64,000 nucleotides of DNA from Liquorilactobacillus uvarum DSM 19971 (GCF_001434935.1 NZ_AZEG01000010.1:1-64000), one strand, 5' to 3'; counted from the stretch's first letter, positions 17,368 through 27,868 are shown. The notes: generated from the sequence alone by a model not told the origin. Numbers and translations are program-made.

Positions 17368-17820
17368 TAACTGTCTCCTTGTCGAATACATTTTAACTTA
17401 ACTAACGTAATGTCGTAACTGCGAAAAAAACGCTAATCACAACATAGATTTTAGCATAATTTTAAGGGTTTGCTGGTATTGAATGCCCTTTTTTGTAAAA
17501 GGTTTCATATCGCAAATAGTCTTTGCTTAATAAACTACCCTTAACATGAGTTTTAGACGGAAAAACTGGTTTTAAACTTAAACCTGGAAACGCATTATCC
17601 TCAAGCTAATAGTGAAAAATATCGTTTTAAAAGGGCTTTCTTCTAAAGTGTAGTAACTGAAGCATATAGTGCTTTTTTATTTTTATACAAACAAATTTGC
17701 TTATAATTGTTAACTTTTCATTGTTTCCTCCGATATTAAAAGGTGTATGTTACTTTTCTTTTATGTTTTTGAGCTTTTAAACATTGAGATCTGAAATAAA
17801 AATAAAGGAGTCTATAATTC
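17368..17820. other. divergent intergenic region menF / chemoreceptor
   Basis: This 453-base AT-rich gap separates minus-strand menF from the plus-strand chemoreceptor. Apart from the sigma-28-type site at 17711-17737 I see no gene, repeat or hairpin terminator. A menF promoter must lie here, but no unambiguous -35/-10 pair could be chosen. Confidence 0.5.
17711..17737 (+). promoter_or_regulatory. sigma-28 (FliA) promoter of the first large chemoreceptor
   Basis: TAAC (17711-17714), 15 bases, then CCGATATT (17730-17737). This fits the sigma-D/sigma-28 pattern of Gram-positive motility genes and matches five other sites in this window. The coding region starts about 80 bases downstream. Confidence 0.82.
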
Positions 17821-19869
17821 ATGGAACAGAGGAATAAAAGCATCGGCGGTTTGGTTGCAACGGTTTTGATCATGACGGCCTTCATACCAATTCTTGTGAT
17901 GCTGATGAGTTCATATCATAGTACGAAAAATCTTTTATTGGAGCGAACCTCCAATAGTCGCGAAAGTGCTGTTAAAACGGTATTGGATAGTCGGGATTCA
18001 ATGAATGTATCAGCTAAGAAAGCATTGACGACATTAGCTGCAGAGGATCTTTTTAGAGATAATTTTGACATGAATAACATCAAAAAAATAATTTCAGCTG
18101 CAGAAAGCGAAAACGATGTGATGCTGGATACAATTTTTGTGAATTCTGAAGGAAAATATGTTTCAACTAAAAAGACGTTTTCAACTGGTTTTGATCCAAC
18201 CACACGTTCTTGGTATAAGGGTGCGGTCAAGGATATTGGGCAGGTTTACTGGTCTAAACCATATTACGATAAGGCAGCTAAGAGCAATGTTATCAGTGTT
18301 TCTGAAGCAATGCGCAATTCTAAGGGCCAAGTCGGTGTTCTTTCATTCAGAGTTTTGTATGATGATGTTCAGCAGATTTTGGATCATTTAAATGTCGGGC
18401 GTACAGGTAATGCAATGCTGGTTGCGAACGACGGGACGGTTCTTGCTTCAAAAAATACAAAACTGATTGGCGAGAATGTCGGCAAAACGGCTGCGTTCAA
18501 AAAGGCATCTGCAGCCTCTTCAAATTCAGGTACGGTTTCAGTAACAGGGACGTCACCAGTTGAAAAGGTCTATTATAATCGTGGAAGCGATAATAATGGC
18601 ACCTTTGCGATGGCGCAACTTGAAAAAAATGAGTTGACACCGGAACTGCATTCATTGGTTGAATCCTCAATCATTATACTTGTAATAATGCTGGTTCTTG
18701 CGATCTTAATGGCTATTATTTTTGTACGTGCTATTAAGCAAATTGTTAATACGCTTAGTTCATTTTTTGAAGAAGCAAGCAACGGTAGGTTCGAAAAAAT
18801 CGTTCCTAAGCGACTGAAGGCTAAAAACTTCTTTGAAAGAAAAATTAATCAGTTCACTCATCCAGTTGAACATGGTAACGAGCCGCAGCGATTAGCCTAT
18901 GAGTACAACAGTATGATTGATTCAGTCGGCGGGCTTATCCAAGATGTTCAAAAAGAAGGAACGAAAGTTGCTGAAATGTCGGAATCGTTACTGGAATTAT
19001 CGAAGCAGACTAACACAGCTACGGAAGAAGTCGCTAAAACAATTACAGGAATAGCAGAGGTCACAAGCTCACAGGCTGAAGATACGCAAAAAGGTGTAAC
19101 TCAGCTGCGCGATCTTTCGGAAACAATTCAAGAACTGCATACAAATATTCAGGATATGGGCAACAAATCTCAAGAATCAAGTGAAATGAACCAGGAAAAT
19201 ATTGATGTTACTGGTGAAGTCAATTCTAATTGGCATAGTGAATTAAACAAGATGGAAGAATTAATGCACGGTGTTGAAGAGATGAACAGCAACATTCAAA
19301 ATATCAATAAAATTATCGGTGTTATTAATGAAATATCACATCAAACTAACCTGCTGGCTCTGAATGCTTCAATTGAAGCAGCCAGTGCGGGTGAATCAGG
19401 TAAGGGATTTGCTGTCGTTGCGTCAGAAATCAGAAAACTTTCTGATCAGAGCAAGGATTCCACTAAAGAAATTGAAACTATTATTGAAAAGATTCAAGGG
19501 CAATCTTCACAGATGGTTAAACAGACTTCAGACTCGCTGGCCGGTGGCGAAAAGCAGTCCGAACTGATTAAGAACGCAATTGAATCATCAAGGGATGTTT
19601 ATTCTAAGGGGCTGAACATACTCGAAGGAATCCATCATATCGAAAAAGCAAGCGGACGTATTGAGGGGATTCAGAGTACAGTCTTAGAAAACCTCGAAAA
19701 CATTTCGGCTTCAACGGAGGAAAACTCGGCAGGAACAGAAGAGGTTTCAGCTAATTCGGAAGAAGTGCTGGCAACAATGGAAGAATTTACAACACATGTT
19801 GCTGAATTAAAAAAGATTTCGGAGAGACTCGAAAAGAATTTAACGGAAGAATTCAAAATTATTGAATAG
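17821..19869 (+). CDS. methyl-accepting chemotaxis protein with Cache-type sensor
   Basis: A 682-residue transmembrane chemoreceptor. The first membrane segment is near residues 10-30, followed by an extracellular Cache-like sensor ([20 protein letters not shown] near residue 120) to about residue 278. The second membrane segment is near 280-305, then a HAMP-like region with an extended connector, then a long helical signalling domain. The hairpin tip is [20 protein letters not shown], where CheA and CheW dock. It signals to the che genes of the large operon. The ligand is unknown. GGAG lies before ATG 17821. It shares long nearly identical blocks with the receptor at 22866, so the two are paralogues. 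Confidence 0.95.
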   Translation: MEQRNKSIGGLVATVLIMTAFIPILVMLMSSYHSTKNLLLERTSNSRESAVKTVLDSRDSMNVSAKKALTTLAAEDLFRDNFDMNNIKKIISAAESENDVMLDTIFVNSEGKYVSTKKTFSTGFDPTTRSWYKGAVKDIGQVYWSKPYYDKAAKSNVISVSEAMRNSKGQVGVLSFRVLYDDVQQILDHLNVGRTGNAMLVANDGTVLASKNTKLIGENVGKTAAFKKASAASSNSGTVSVTGTSPVEKVYYNRGSDNNGTFAMAQLEKNELTPELHSLVESSIIILVIMLVLAILMAIIFVRAIKQIVNTLSSFFEEASNGRFEKIVPKRLKAKNFFERKINQFTHPVEHGNEPQRLAYEYNSMIDSVGGLIQDVQKEGTKVAEMSESLLELSKQTNTATEEVAKTITGIAEVTSSQAEDTQKGVTQLRDLSETIQELHTNIQDMGNKSQESSEMNQENIDVTGEVNSNWHSELNKMEELMHGVEEMNSNIQNINKIIGVINEISHQTNLLALNASIEAASAGESGKGFAVVASEIRKLSDQSKDSTKEIETIIEKIQGQSSQMVKQTSDSLAGGEKQSELIKNAIESSRDVYSKGLNILEGIHHIEKASGRIEGIQSTVLENLENISASTEENSAGTEEVSANSEEVLATMEEFTTHVAELKKISERLEKNLTEEFKIIE

Positions 19870-19994
19870 ATTTTGTTCATAATTTGAGAAATCTGGGATT
19901 TTTAAGAATTAATGGTGTATTGCAAATAGAGTTTGACCATGAGTAATACAATACCTGCTGGGTGAAAGAGATTAACTTTTGGAATACTGTAATG

Positions 19995-20032
19995 CTAGGA
20001 CTTGGGGATTTTTATACCCCAAGTCCTTTTTA
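19995..20032 (+). terminator. terminator after the first chemoreceptor gene
   Basis: AGGACTTGGGG (19997-20007) pairs with CCCCAAGTCCT (20017-20027) around a short loop and is followed by TTTT. This ends the monocistronic receptor transcript. Confidence 0.88.
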
Positions 20033-20163
20033 CAGGAATTAAACTATTTAAAAGAAGAGCTTTTTGCTCCAAAGAACATACTGCAAGTTGGTATTTGAAT
20101 TACCTGAGAGTTAGTGTCAAAATTATTATGCAAGGGTACAATTCGTTATTTGGAGGGGTAAAT

Positions 20164-22467
20164 GTGAAAAACGACAATATTTTCGAACATGGTTTTATTG
20201 AAGTTGAAGATGCTTGGCAAAATAATCTGCAGCATATCAACTTGAAAATACCAAAACAAAAAATCACAGTTTTTGTTGGATTATCTGGTTCCGGAAAATC
20301 ATCGCTCGTTTTTGATACGGTGGCTGCAATGTCCCGACGTGAACTAAATGAGACCTTTCCAAGCTTCACACAGCAATATCTTCCCAAATTTGGTCAGCCT
20401 CACGTTGGTCGAATCAGTAATTTACCGGTCGCAATAGTAATCGAGCAAAAAAGATTAACTGGGAATGCACGCTCGACTTTAGCAACTTATACAGGAATTT
20501 ATTCATTATTGCGTCTGTTATTTTCACGCATTGGTAAACCATTTGTGGGCTATTCAGATAGTTTCTCTTTTAATTTACCACAGGGAATGTGTCCTCGATG
20601 TCAAGGACTAGGATATGTTGATGAACTAGATGAAGATAAGCTTATCGACTCGACAAAGTCACTGAATGAAGGGGCAATCAAATTTGTCAGCTTCGGGCCA
20701 GATACGTGGCGCTGGAAAAGATATGCGAATAGTGGATTATTTGATAATGATAAACCAATTGCAGAATATACCTCGGCAGAATATGAGCTCTTAATGCACG
20801 CTCCTCAGCAAAAGCTGGCAGATCCACCGGAGGGATGGTATAAAACAGCCAAGTACGAGGGCTTGGTACCACGCATCAAACGTTCAATTCTTTACAGCAA
20901 GGAGGGGGAACACCACAAGGAAGCCCTTGCAGAAATTGTTGAGCGTAAGGTCTGTCCAGCATGCCAAGGCTTGCGTTTAAAGAAAAAAACACTAACGAAT
21001 AAAATCGATGACTATAATATTTCCCAGGTTACGAGCATGGATCTGGTACATGTGATTTCGTTTTTGGATAAAATCACAGCACCTTTAGCAGTGGATGTAA
21101 TTCGTGAACTACAAACAAAAATTCAGTCATTGATTGATATTGGTTTGGGATACCTAACACTTAACCGGAATACGGGAAGCCTATCAGGCGGCGAAGCACA
21201 ACGAATAAAAATCGCTAAGTATCTGACTAGTTCTTTGGCTGATATGGTCTATGTCCTTGATGAGCCGAGTGTAGGATTGCACCCGCATGATATTAAACTG
21301 ATCAAACAGGCATTGATAAGACTGCGTCAAAAGGGAAATACAATTATAGTTGTCGAGCACAATCCGTCTTTGATCTCTTTTGCAGATTACGTAATCGAAA
21401 TGGGACCTAAAGCAGGAAAGGCAGGTGGAGAGGTCACTTTCAGCGGTACTTATTCTGAATTGCTAAAATCTGAAACTCTAACTGCACGTTGGCTGAAAAA
21501 ACCGCGGCATTTTGGAAAAGAAAGAGAACCTGTAGGACAATTGTCCTTGAAACAAGTTACACTGCATAATTTAAAGGGGGTTAACACTGATTTCCCATTG
21601 GGAGTAATGACTGTAGTTTCCGGAGTAGCTGGTTCGGGGAAAAGTTCATTAATTGCAGCTTTGAAAAGTAGTTTAAAAGTGAATTATATCGATCTTGCAC
21701 AAGCTCCAATGGGAGTAAATATCCGTTCGACACCGGCGACATACCTGAATATTTTGGACTATATTCGTCGCCTATTCGGGAAAGCCAATCATGTTTCGAC
21801 CCAACTTTTCAGCTACAACAGCAAGGGTGCTTGTCCGCGCTGCAAGGGAAAAAGTGTAACTATTACTAATATGGCTTTTATGGATCCAGTTGTACAAGTG
21901 TGCGAGTTATGTCAGGGTAAACGTTATAATGATGAGGCCCTGCAATATCTTTATCATGGGAAAAATATTGCGGAAGTCCTAGCATTGCCAATCAAAGATG
22001 CGGCAGATTTTTTTGATGCTATTCCAGTTCTGAAAGATAAACTAACGAACTTGATGAGAGTTGGATTGGCGTACTTAACACTTGACCAACCGCTGACAAC
22101 ATTGTCAGGCGGGGAACTGCAGCGCCTGAAACTAGCATTTGAACTTGATAAAAAGGGTCAAATCTATCTCTTAGATGAACCCACAGCAGGTCTGCATTTG
22201 CAAGATACCGAGAAATTGATCAGATTGTTTAATGAACTGGTTGAACAAGGGAATACAGTTATTATTATCGAACATAATCTGGACGTAGTCATTGCTGCAG
22301 ATTGGCTGATTGATGTCGGACCAGACGCAGGAATTTATGGCGGACAGATTACCTTTAGTGGGCGACCACACGATGCACCTAAGGCAAAAGGATCACGAAC
22401 AGGGGCAGCTCTGAAAGAATTTCTTGGAAAATATACAGATGATGGATTAACTTCTGGAAAAGACTAA
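20164..22467 (+). CDS. UvrA-like (UvrA2-type) ABC ATPase
   Basis: A 767-residue tandem ABC ATPase of the UvrA family. Walker A motifs are GLSGSGKSS (about residue 39) and GVAGSGKSS (about residue 489), and signature motifs are LSGGEAQRIKIAKYL and LSGGELQRLKLAFEL. Zinc-binding CxxC pairs occur at CPRCQGLGYV, CPACQGLR, CPRCKGKS and CELCQGKRYN. It is much shorter than true UvrA (about 940 residues), as in UvrA2 or drug-resistance-type proteins lacking the UvrB-binding part. I start it at GTG 20164, with GGAGGGG five bases upstream. A DNA-lesion or drug-protection role is possible, but the substrate is unknown. Confidence 0.9.
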   Translation: MKNDNIFEHGFIEVEDAWQNNLQHINLKIPKQKITVFVGLSGSGKSSLVFDTVAAMSRRELNETFPSFTQQYLPKFGQPHVGRISNLPVAIVIEQKRLTGNARSTLATYTGIYSLLRLLFSRIGKPFVGYSDSFSFNLPQGMCPRCQGLGYVDELDEDKLIDSTKSLNEGAIKFVSFGPDTWRWKRYANSGLFDNDKPIAEYTSAEYELLMHAPQQKLADPPEGWYKTAKYEGLVPRIKRSILYSKEGEHHKEALAEIVERKVCPACQGLRLKKKTLTNKIDDYNISQVTSMDLVHVISFLDKITAPLAVDVIRELQTKIQSLIDIGLGYLTLNRNTGSLSGGEAQRIKIAKYLTSSLADMVYVLDEPSVGLHPHDIKLIKQALIRLRQKGNTIIVVEHNPSLISFADYVIEMGPKAGKAGGEVTFSGTYSELLKSETLTARWLKKPRHFGKEREPVGQLSLKQVTLHNLKGVNTDFPLGVMTVVSGVAGSGKSSLIAALKSSLKVNYIDLAQAPMGVNIRSTPATYLNILDYIRRLFGKANHVSTQLFSYNSKGACPRCKGKSVTITNMAFMDPVVQVCELCQGKRYNDEALQYLYHGKNIAEVLALPIKDAADFFDAIPVLKDKLTNLMRVGLAYLTLDQPLTTLSGGELQRLKLAFELDKKGQIYLLDEPTAGLHLQDTEKLIRLFNELVEQGNTVIIIEHNLDVVIAADWLIDVGPDAGIYGGQITFSGRPHDAPKAKGSRTGAALKEFLGKYTDDGLTSGKD

Positions 22468-22579
22468 ACAAGCAAAGGTTTTTTTTGAAAAATAATTATG
22501 GACTTGGATAGAGTTTGTTTGCTAAGCAATTTTTATTTGAAAGCTTGACGATTAGGACATGTTTATATGGAATCAACAA

Positions 22580-22625
22580 AGAGGCTGGCTCAAAATTAAA
22601 TTTTTGAGCCAGCTCTATTTTTTTA
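22580..22625 (+). terminator. terminator after the UvrA-like gene
   Basis: GGCTGGCTCAAAA near 22583-22595 pairs with TTTTGAGCCAGCTC near 22602-22615 and is followed by a T-rich tract. The remaining gap to the next gene (22468-22865) otherwise holds only the sigma-28 site at 22702-22728. Confidence 0.88.
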
Positions 22626-22701
22626 TAATTAAAAATATGTTGCATGACATCGTGGAAAAATTTTATCAATAAATATTCTTGTTTTTCTAAAAACAAATAC
22701 T

Positions 22702-22728
22702 TAAGTTTTAATTATTTAAACCGATAAT
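22702..22728 (+). promoter_or_regulatory. sigma-28 (FliA) promoter of the second large chemoreceptor
   Basis: TAAG (22702-22705), 15 bases, then CCGATAAT (22721-22728), with the same layout as the other late promoters. It lies about 140 bases before the receptor start at 22866. Confidence 0.82.
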
Positions 22729-22865
22729 TTTTATATAGACAAAAGGGTCTGATTATTTTAGAGTAGCTCTTTGAACCAGCAACTGGTTTTCAGTACAGAG
22801 CTAGTTCAAAACTATTATGAAAGATAGTCCCTTTTGTGCTTGGACAAATTATAGGGGGCGTTTTA

Positions 22866-24932
22866 ATGAAACGCGGTAAAAGCAAAAGTATTAACAAGGT
22901 AGTCACATTGATGTTACTATTAATTGCATTTATTCCAGTTTTGATAATGTCGATCAATCCATACGTGGCTACGAAAAAATTACTGATCAGTCGAAATCAG
23001 ATTAACAAACAAAGTGCGACCGCAGTAGTTTTAGCTTCAACAGAAAACATGCGTCAATCTACTGAAACAGATTTAAAAAATTTGGCAAGTTTACCAGCTT
23101 TTAAGACCAAATTTAATTTGAAAGATATCCGAAGCAGTCTTTCAGCTGCGAAAAAGGGTAATTCGAACCTCCGTATGGTTGAGTTCGGCACGTCAGACGG
23201 TCGGACTGTTATTTTCCAAAAAGTACCTGCGGGATTTGATCCACGAACAAGGCCTTGGTACACAGGGGCTGTTAAGGATAATGGAACAGTTCATTGGACA
23301 GAGCCATATCGTGATATAACAACAGGCGATTATGTAACAACAGCCTCAATAATGGTGCACAATGGTCAAGGGCAGAGCGCAGTTTTAGGCCTCGATGTGT
23401 CATTTAAAGCAGTCCAAGAAACTGCAGCAGCATTGAAGATCGGTCGAACAGGAAGTGTAACCTTACTCTCAAAAAGCGGTCGTGTAATTGCAACAGGTGA
23501 TCCATCGCATTCAGATGGGTACAAATCGGGTGAGGATATCAGCAAGACTGAATTATTTAAAAAAATGTCAAAAGCCAAGAAAACAAGTGGTGAACTCAAT
23601 CTGTCTAACTCAAATAGTGTCAGTCAGGTTTCATATAATAGGCTTTACCCAGGCAGTACAATCTGGGCATATTCAAAGGTCCAAAAAAATGATTTGAGCA
23701 AGGAATTAAATACATTACTGAAAACAACAGCAATTGCTGCACTCATTATGCTGCTCTTAGTTGTAATTGTGACATTATTTACAACTAAGCTGATCCGAGA
23801 AACAGTTGCAGTCTTTACGTCTTACTTCAAACGGGGTAGCGAAGGCAAGCTTGTTCCGATTAAAGCTTCCGAAGATGGCAACAGAAAACGATTCAGTATG
23901 ACAACTATCGCACGTAGGGTTGTTGAACCAGACGAAAATGGGAATGAAATCAATCAGATTTCATTTCAATATAATAGAATGGTCCGCTCAATAGGTAATT
24001 TGATTAAGGAAGTTCAGAACCAAAGTGATAAAGTGGCTGAAAAAGCAGATTCACTGCTGGAATTGTCGAAACAGACTAACACAGCTACAGAAGAAGTTGC
24101 ACAGACAATCACAGGGATAGCAGAAGTAACAAGTTCACAGGCACAAGAGACGCAAAAGAGCGTTAAACAAATGCAAGATCTGACAGGTGTTATGGATGAG
24201 GCACGCAAAAATGCTGAACATTTGGCAGACAGGTCGAATGATGCTAAAAAACTCAATCAGGAAAATATTGAAATTGTAAGTGATATTACTAATGGTTGGG
24301 ACAATGAATTGGTTAAATTGAGACAATTGATGGATAGAATTCAAGATATGGATGACAATATTCAGAACATTACCAAGATAATTAATGTTATCAATGACAT
24401 TTCTCATCGAACAAATTTGCTGGCGTTGAATGCTTCCATCGAGGCAGCCACAGCAGGCGAGTCTGGAAAAGGATTCGCAGTTGTAGCAACTGAAATCAGA
24501 AAACTATCTGAGCAAAGCAAGACATCAACTAAAGAAATAGAAGAGATTGTTGATAAGATTCGTGAGCAATCTTCAGAAATGGTTCAGCAAACAACTGAAT
24601 CAATTGCTGACAGCGATAAATTGACAACCAAGATGCAGCGTTCAAGTGATTCAACACAGGAAGTCTTTGAAAGCAATCAAGATGTAATCTCAGGGATCGG
24701 TCAAATGTTTGCTTCGAGCCAGAAAATCGAAGCAGTTCAGACTGAAGTTTTGGGGAATTTGGAAAATATTTCTGCTTCAACTGAAGAAAATTCAGCAGGG
24801 ACAGAGGAAGTTTCAGCAAATTCAGAAGAGGTCCTGGCAACAATGGATGAGTTTACTAACCATGTAGGTGATTTGAAAGATGTTGCGGATGTATTGAAAA
24901 AAAATACAAACAAGTTCGACATTCAGGATTAA
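22866..24932 (+). CDS. methyl-accepting chemotaxis protein with Cache-type sensor
   Basis: A 688-residue transmembrane chemoreceptor. Segments in order: a membrane helix near residues 13-32, a Cache-like sensor with [16 protein letters not shown] near residue 122, a second membrane helix near 285-308, a HAMP-like region with an extended connector, then the signalling domain with tip [20 protein letters not shown]. It is a paralogue of the receptor at 17821: the adaptation region ([17 protein letters not shown]) and C-terminal blocks are almost identical, while the sensor parts differ, so they should sense different ligands. AGGGGG lies eight bases before ATG 22866; an upstream in-frame ATG at 22836 has no site. 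Confidence 0.95.
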   Translation: MKRGKSKSINKVVTLMLLLIAFIPVLIMSINPYVATKKLLISRNQINKQSATAVVLASTENMRQSTETDLKNLASLPAFKTKFNLKDIRSSLSAAKKGNSNLRMVEFGTSDGRTVIFQKVPAGFDPRTRPWYTGAVKDNGTVHWTEPYRDITTGDYVTTASIMVHNGQGQSAVLGLDVSFKAVQETAAALKIGRTGSVTLLSKSGRVIATGDPSHSDGYKSGEDISKTELFKKMSKAKKTSGELNLSNSNSVSQVSYNRLYPGSTIWAYSKVQKNDLSKELNTLLKTTAIAALIMLLLVVIVTLFTTKLIRETVAVFTSYFKRGSEGKLVPIKASEDGNRKRFSMTTIARRVVEPDENGNEINQISFQYNRMVRSIGNLIKEVQNQSDKVAEKADSLLELSKQTNTATEEVAQTITGIAEVTSSQAQETQKSVKQMQDLTGVMDEARKNAEHLADRSNDAKKLNQENIEIVSDITNGWDNELVKLRQLMDRIQDMDDNIQNITKIINVINDISHRTNLLALNASIEAATAGESGKGFAVVATEIRKLSEQSKTSTKEIEEIVDKIREQSSEMVQQTTESIADSDKLTTKMQRSSDSTQEVFESNQDVISGIGQMFASSQKIEAVQTEVLGNLENISASTEENSAGTEEVSANSEEVLATMDEFTNHVGDLKDVADVLKKNTNKFDIQD

Positions 24933-25000
24933 TTAGAATTAAGCAGAGAAAATTGCGTTCTAAAACATAGTAATATTGAAAGTTTACACAAATGAAGATG

Positions 25001-25046
25001 GTTCAGTTGGAAATTGATTTTAGTTGATTTCTGACTGAACTTTTTT
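25001..25046 (+). terminator. terminator after the second chemoreceptor gene
   Basis: GTTCAGTTGGAAAT (25001-25014) pairs, with two mismatches, with ATTTCTGACTGAAC (25027-25040), followed by TTTTTT. Confidence 0.82.
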
Positions 25047-25360
25047 GTTCTGATCGATGTATCTTCATGCATTGGTTGAATGAAACATGTGATTTTAGTA
25101 ACTAAGTTGTTAGTGAGATACAAAGTTTATCGCTGGCTGTATATTTCGTGGTTTACGTAAAAGGGCATTGAATTAACAGCAAGCCCAAGATTATGTTGGG
25201 AGAGCACACCAGGCTCTAGTATTTTCTTTTGATTACTGTAAGCGATAGTGGTACTAAAATGTGATTGAGATAACTGTTTCAGTTTCGGAGAAAGAAAATG
25301 AGGCTGGAAATCAAAGGAAGAGGTGAGCAAGAGAAATCATTAGTTAATTTCTGTGAATGC

Positions 25361-25405
25361 AAAAAGTTCTGGAACTAGGGGATACCTTAGGTCCAGAACT
25401 TTTTT
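25361..25405. terminator. bidirectional terminator after motB
   Basis: AAAAAGTTCTGG (25361-25372) is the exact complement of CCAGAACTTTTT (25393-25404). The minus-strand reading ends in T's and closes the motA-motB transcript. Confidence 0.88.
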
Positions 25406-25422
25406 ATAGCCCAGATAAAATG

Positions 25423-26181
25423 TTAATTGTTTATACGCTGAATAATAACTTCAACTCTGCGATTTTGAGCGCGACCATCAGAAGTGTCATTTGAGGCTTT
25501 AGGCTTATTTTCACCATAAGCCTGAATTGAAACATTGTTTTCGGAAAAAACCTTTTTGGAAACAAAAAAGTTCATCACTGAAATAGCGCGCTCGGCACTC
25601 AGGTTCCAGTTTGAAGCAAAACGACCGTTTTTCCTGATAGGGACATTGTCGGTGTAACCGGCGATGATAACTGGATTATTGCTCAAAACCTGTAAATGAG
25701 GTGAAAGGCCTTCTAAGTTTTGCTGTACCTCAGGAGTCAGATCAGCGCTGCCTGAGGCAAATAAAGCATTACTGTTCATGGTAATGTGAATTCCATCACT
25801 TTGAAGTGTAACCGTGACATCGCTTTGAAGATTTGCTTGGGTGAAGTCTGTCTGAAGCTGTTGTTTAACGGCTTCTAATTGTTTGGTTTCTAGTTGCCGT
25901 TGTGTTTTAGCTTCTTGTGCAAGGGCGTGTGCTTCGCTGCTGGAAGTTTTTCCTTGCTCCTGTTTTACGACTGCTTTGGTGCCAATGATTGAATCTGATC
26001 CAGTTCCGGAACGGGTTGAAAGAATAGAATTGAATTCAGTTTTGATTTGTTGAAACTTCTTGTCATCAACCTTAGCCATTGCAAACAAAACGATGAACAA
26101 AGCAAGCAGAAGTGTCAGCATATCCGAGTATGGAAGAAGCCAACCTTCATCAACTTCCTCTTCTTTTTTTTTCTTTTTCAC
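25423..26181 (-). CDS. motB: flagellar stator protein MotB
   Basis: A 252-residue stator subunit. A lysine-rich cytoplasmic start is followed by one membrane helix carrying the proton-binding Asp20 in LLPYSDMLTLLLALFIVLFA. A plug/linker follows, then a C-terminal OmpA-like peptidoglycan-binding domain (IIAGYTDNVPIR near residue 168, NRRVEVIIQ at the end). With MotA it forms the stator ring that drives the motor. The Asp and proton-type pocket favour MotB over sodium-driven MotS, but ion use is inferred. It starts 17 bases after the motA stop. Confidence 0.97.
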   Translation of the reverse strand: MKKKKKEEEVDEGWLLPYSDMLTLLLALFIVLFAMAKVDDKKFQQIKTEFNSILSTRSGTGSDSIIGTKAVVKQEQGKTSSSEAHALAQEAKTQRQLETKQLEAVKQQLQTDFTQANLQSDVTVTLQSDGIHITMNSNALFASGSADLTPEVQQNLEGLSPHLQVLSNNPVIIAGYTDNVPIRKNGRFASNWNLSAERAISVMNFFVSKKVFSENNVSIQAYGENKPKASNDTSDGRAQNRRVEVIIQRINN

Positions 26182-26198
26182 AGGGGTTCAACACCTTT

Positions 26199-26984
26199 TT
26201 ATTCGTCTTCTTTGTCTTCTTCACTGTCATCGCTGCGATCACTTGGGTCAAGCATGCTGGAGAGCTTCTTCTCAATACTTTTAGATGATTGTCCTGCTTG
26301 AATTGCCATAACTCCTTCGAGCATGATTGTTAAAGCCTGCATTTCCTGCTCAGATTTAACTGTCAGGCGTGAACTGAAAGGAATTAAAATGACATATCCA
26401 AAAAAGATCCCAAATAGAGTTGCCACGAAAGCCGATGAAATCGAATGACCTAATGCGTCAACATTGTTTAAATTTCCAAGTGCCCCAATCAAACCGATCA
26501 CGGCTCCCAAAACGCCCAAAGTGGGAGATGTGCTGCCAGCTGTTTTAAAAATTCCCGCACCCACATGATGTCTTTCTTCTATACCTTCGATCTCGTTTTC
26601 CATGATTTCGCGTATTTGTTCAGGTTCTATCCCGTCTACGACCATTTCAAGCCCATTTTTTAAAAATGGATTTTTCAATTTCTGGACTGGATCCTCTAAT
26701 GCTAAAAGGCCATTGCGACGGGCTAAGTTCGACATCGTTACGATTTCTTGAATGATTCCAGCATAGTCATAATGTTGATTCTTTACTAGCACACCAAGTA
26801 TTTTGGGGATTCTTTTCAATTCTTTACTGGGATAAGAGTTTACGATTGCGGCGATTATCCCAACGAAAATTATGATTACTGCTTCAGGATTGATCAAGAC
26901 CGCAATGCTTGCACCCTTAGCAACCATTCCAACAACAATAGCTCCGACCCCTAAAAATATTCCGATGAATAAGAACAAGTCCAT
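26199..26984 (-). CDS. motA: flagellar stator protein MotA
   Basis: A 261-residue membrane protein with four helices: two near the N-terminus (about 3-24 and 31-50) and two near 150-200. LALEDPVQKLKNPFLKNGLE lies in the cytoplasmic loop that meets FliG, and the TSPTLGVLGAVIGLIGALG block starts the third helix. With MotB it conducts ions and turns the rotor. GGAGGAATT lies before the minus-strand ATG at 26984. The pair is transcribed divergently from the big fla/che operon and has its own sigma-28 site. Confidence 0.97.
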   Translation of the reverse strand: MDLFLFIGIFLGVGAIVVGMVAKGASIAVLINPEAVIIIFVGIIAAIVNSYPSKELKRIPKILGVLVKNQHYDYAGIIQEIVTMSNLARRNGLLALEDPVQKLKNPFLKNGLEMVVDGIEPEQIREIMENEIEGIEERHHVGAGIFKTAGSTSPTLGVLGAVIGLIGALGNLNNVDALGHSISSAFVATLFGIFFGYVILIPFSSRLTVKSEQEMQALTIMLEGVMAIQAGQSSKSIEKKLSSMLDPSDRSDDSEEDKEDE

Positions 26985-27030
26985 TACTAATTCCTCCTAA
27001 AACTAAATGACGATACTTGCGTATAAATAC

Positions 27031-27058
27031 TATATCGGTCGGAAAAACCAAAAACTTA
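27031..27058 (-). promoter_or_regulatory. sigma-28 (FliA) promoter of motA-motB
   Basis: On the minus strand: TAAG (27058-27055), 16 bases, then CCGATATA (27038-27031). It lies about 45 bases upstream of the motA ATG at 26984. Confidence 0.85.
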
Positions 27059-27338
27059 ATATGAGAAATTGTAAAAATAATATTCACCTGTTTTTTTGAA
27101 AAGGGTAATAAAGGGGGAATAAATAAAGAATATATGTCGCGTGTGATGTGTTTATAGGAACAAAAGAGTTATATTATACTCTTTTAAGTTCAAAGTAATA
27201 ATTAATATTAGAAATAAGAATAAGATATTCTCACTATAATACGTTTATTTGAATTGTATTATAACTAAATACTTTATTGAAGCTTTGCTTTTTAAAGTTT
27301 ATGTGTATTAAAAACCCAGTATAAAAGCATTTTTGGTG

Positions 27339-27367
27339 TTGAAATAATTTTTTCTTTCAAGTATACT
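27339..27367 (+). promoter_or_regulatory. sigma-A promoter of the fla/che operon
   Basis: TTGAAA (27339-27344) and TATACT (27362-27367) are separated by exactly 17 bases, about 110 bases before flgB. No terminator is seen from here to 56609, so it can drive the whole flgB-fliY transcript. Confidence 0.75.
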
Positions 27368-27476
27368 TTTTTAAGAATCTTTTAAAAAGGTTATATTTAA
27401 TGTAAAATATTATCTTCTTTTTAACAAATTGAATAAAAAAGCCAAAAAAAATAACCACTTATTTAGGAGGGATCCG

Positions 27477-27851
27477 ATGGGAACATATGATTTGCTAAAA
27501 CAAGCTATGAATGTCTCAGCAACACGTTCACAGCTTATCTCGAGCAATATTGCGAATGTAAATACAGCCAACTATAAAACTAAAAGTGTTGATTTTGAAA
27601 ATCAGTTGAACAAAGCAATAGGATCAAACGGTTTTAGTTTAGCGACAACTAATAAAAGGCATCTTCAAGCATCTGATCTTGTGACGCCAACTATTAAAAC
27701 TAATTCAGATACGAGTGTTAAGGAAAATGGTAATAATGTCGATCTTGATGTTGAGATGATGAATCAAGCCACTAATGGTTTGTACTATAGTGCATTGGTT
27801 TCGCAATTAAACGGACGTTATCAGATGATGAATTATGTCTTGAATCATTAG
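27477..27851 (+). CDS. flgB: flagellar basal-body rod protein FlgB
   Basis: A 124-residue proximal rod subunit. The rod-protein N-terminal motif SSNIANVNTANYK is near residue 23, and a helical C-terminus completes the coiled-coil pair. It is exported by the type III apparatus and assembles on the MS ring with FlgC and FliE. I start it at ATG 27477, with TTAGGAGGGATC just upstream; the upstream TTG at 27429 has no site. It is the first gene of the class II operon. Confidence 0.96.
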   Translation: MGTYDLLKQAMNVSATRSQLISSNIANVNTANYKTKSVDFENQLNKAIGSNGFSLATTNKRHLQASDLVTPTIKTNSDTSVKENGNNVDLDVEMMNQATNGLYYSALVSQLNGRYQMMNYVLNH

Positions 27852-27868
27852 AGAGAAGGTAAGTGTTG

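Larger units (their letters stand above)
24933..25422. other. intergenic region between convergent chemoreceptor and motB
   Basis: This gap of about 490 bases lies between a plus-strand receptor and minus-strand motB. It carries a terminator at each end (25001-25046 and 25361-25405). Between them I see no credible gene, RNA or repeat. Confidence 0.5.
26985..27476. other. divergent regulatory region motA / flgB
   Basis: This very AT-rich gap of about 490 bases carries the minus-strand sigma-28 site for motAB (27031-27058) and the sigma-A promoter of the fla/che operon (27339-27367). The stretch 27060-27338 shows no gene. It is the likely place for control of entry into the flagellar cascade, though no clear operator palindrome was seen. 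Confidence 0.5.
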
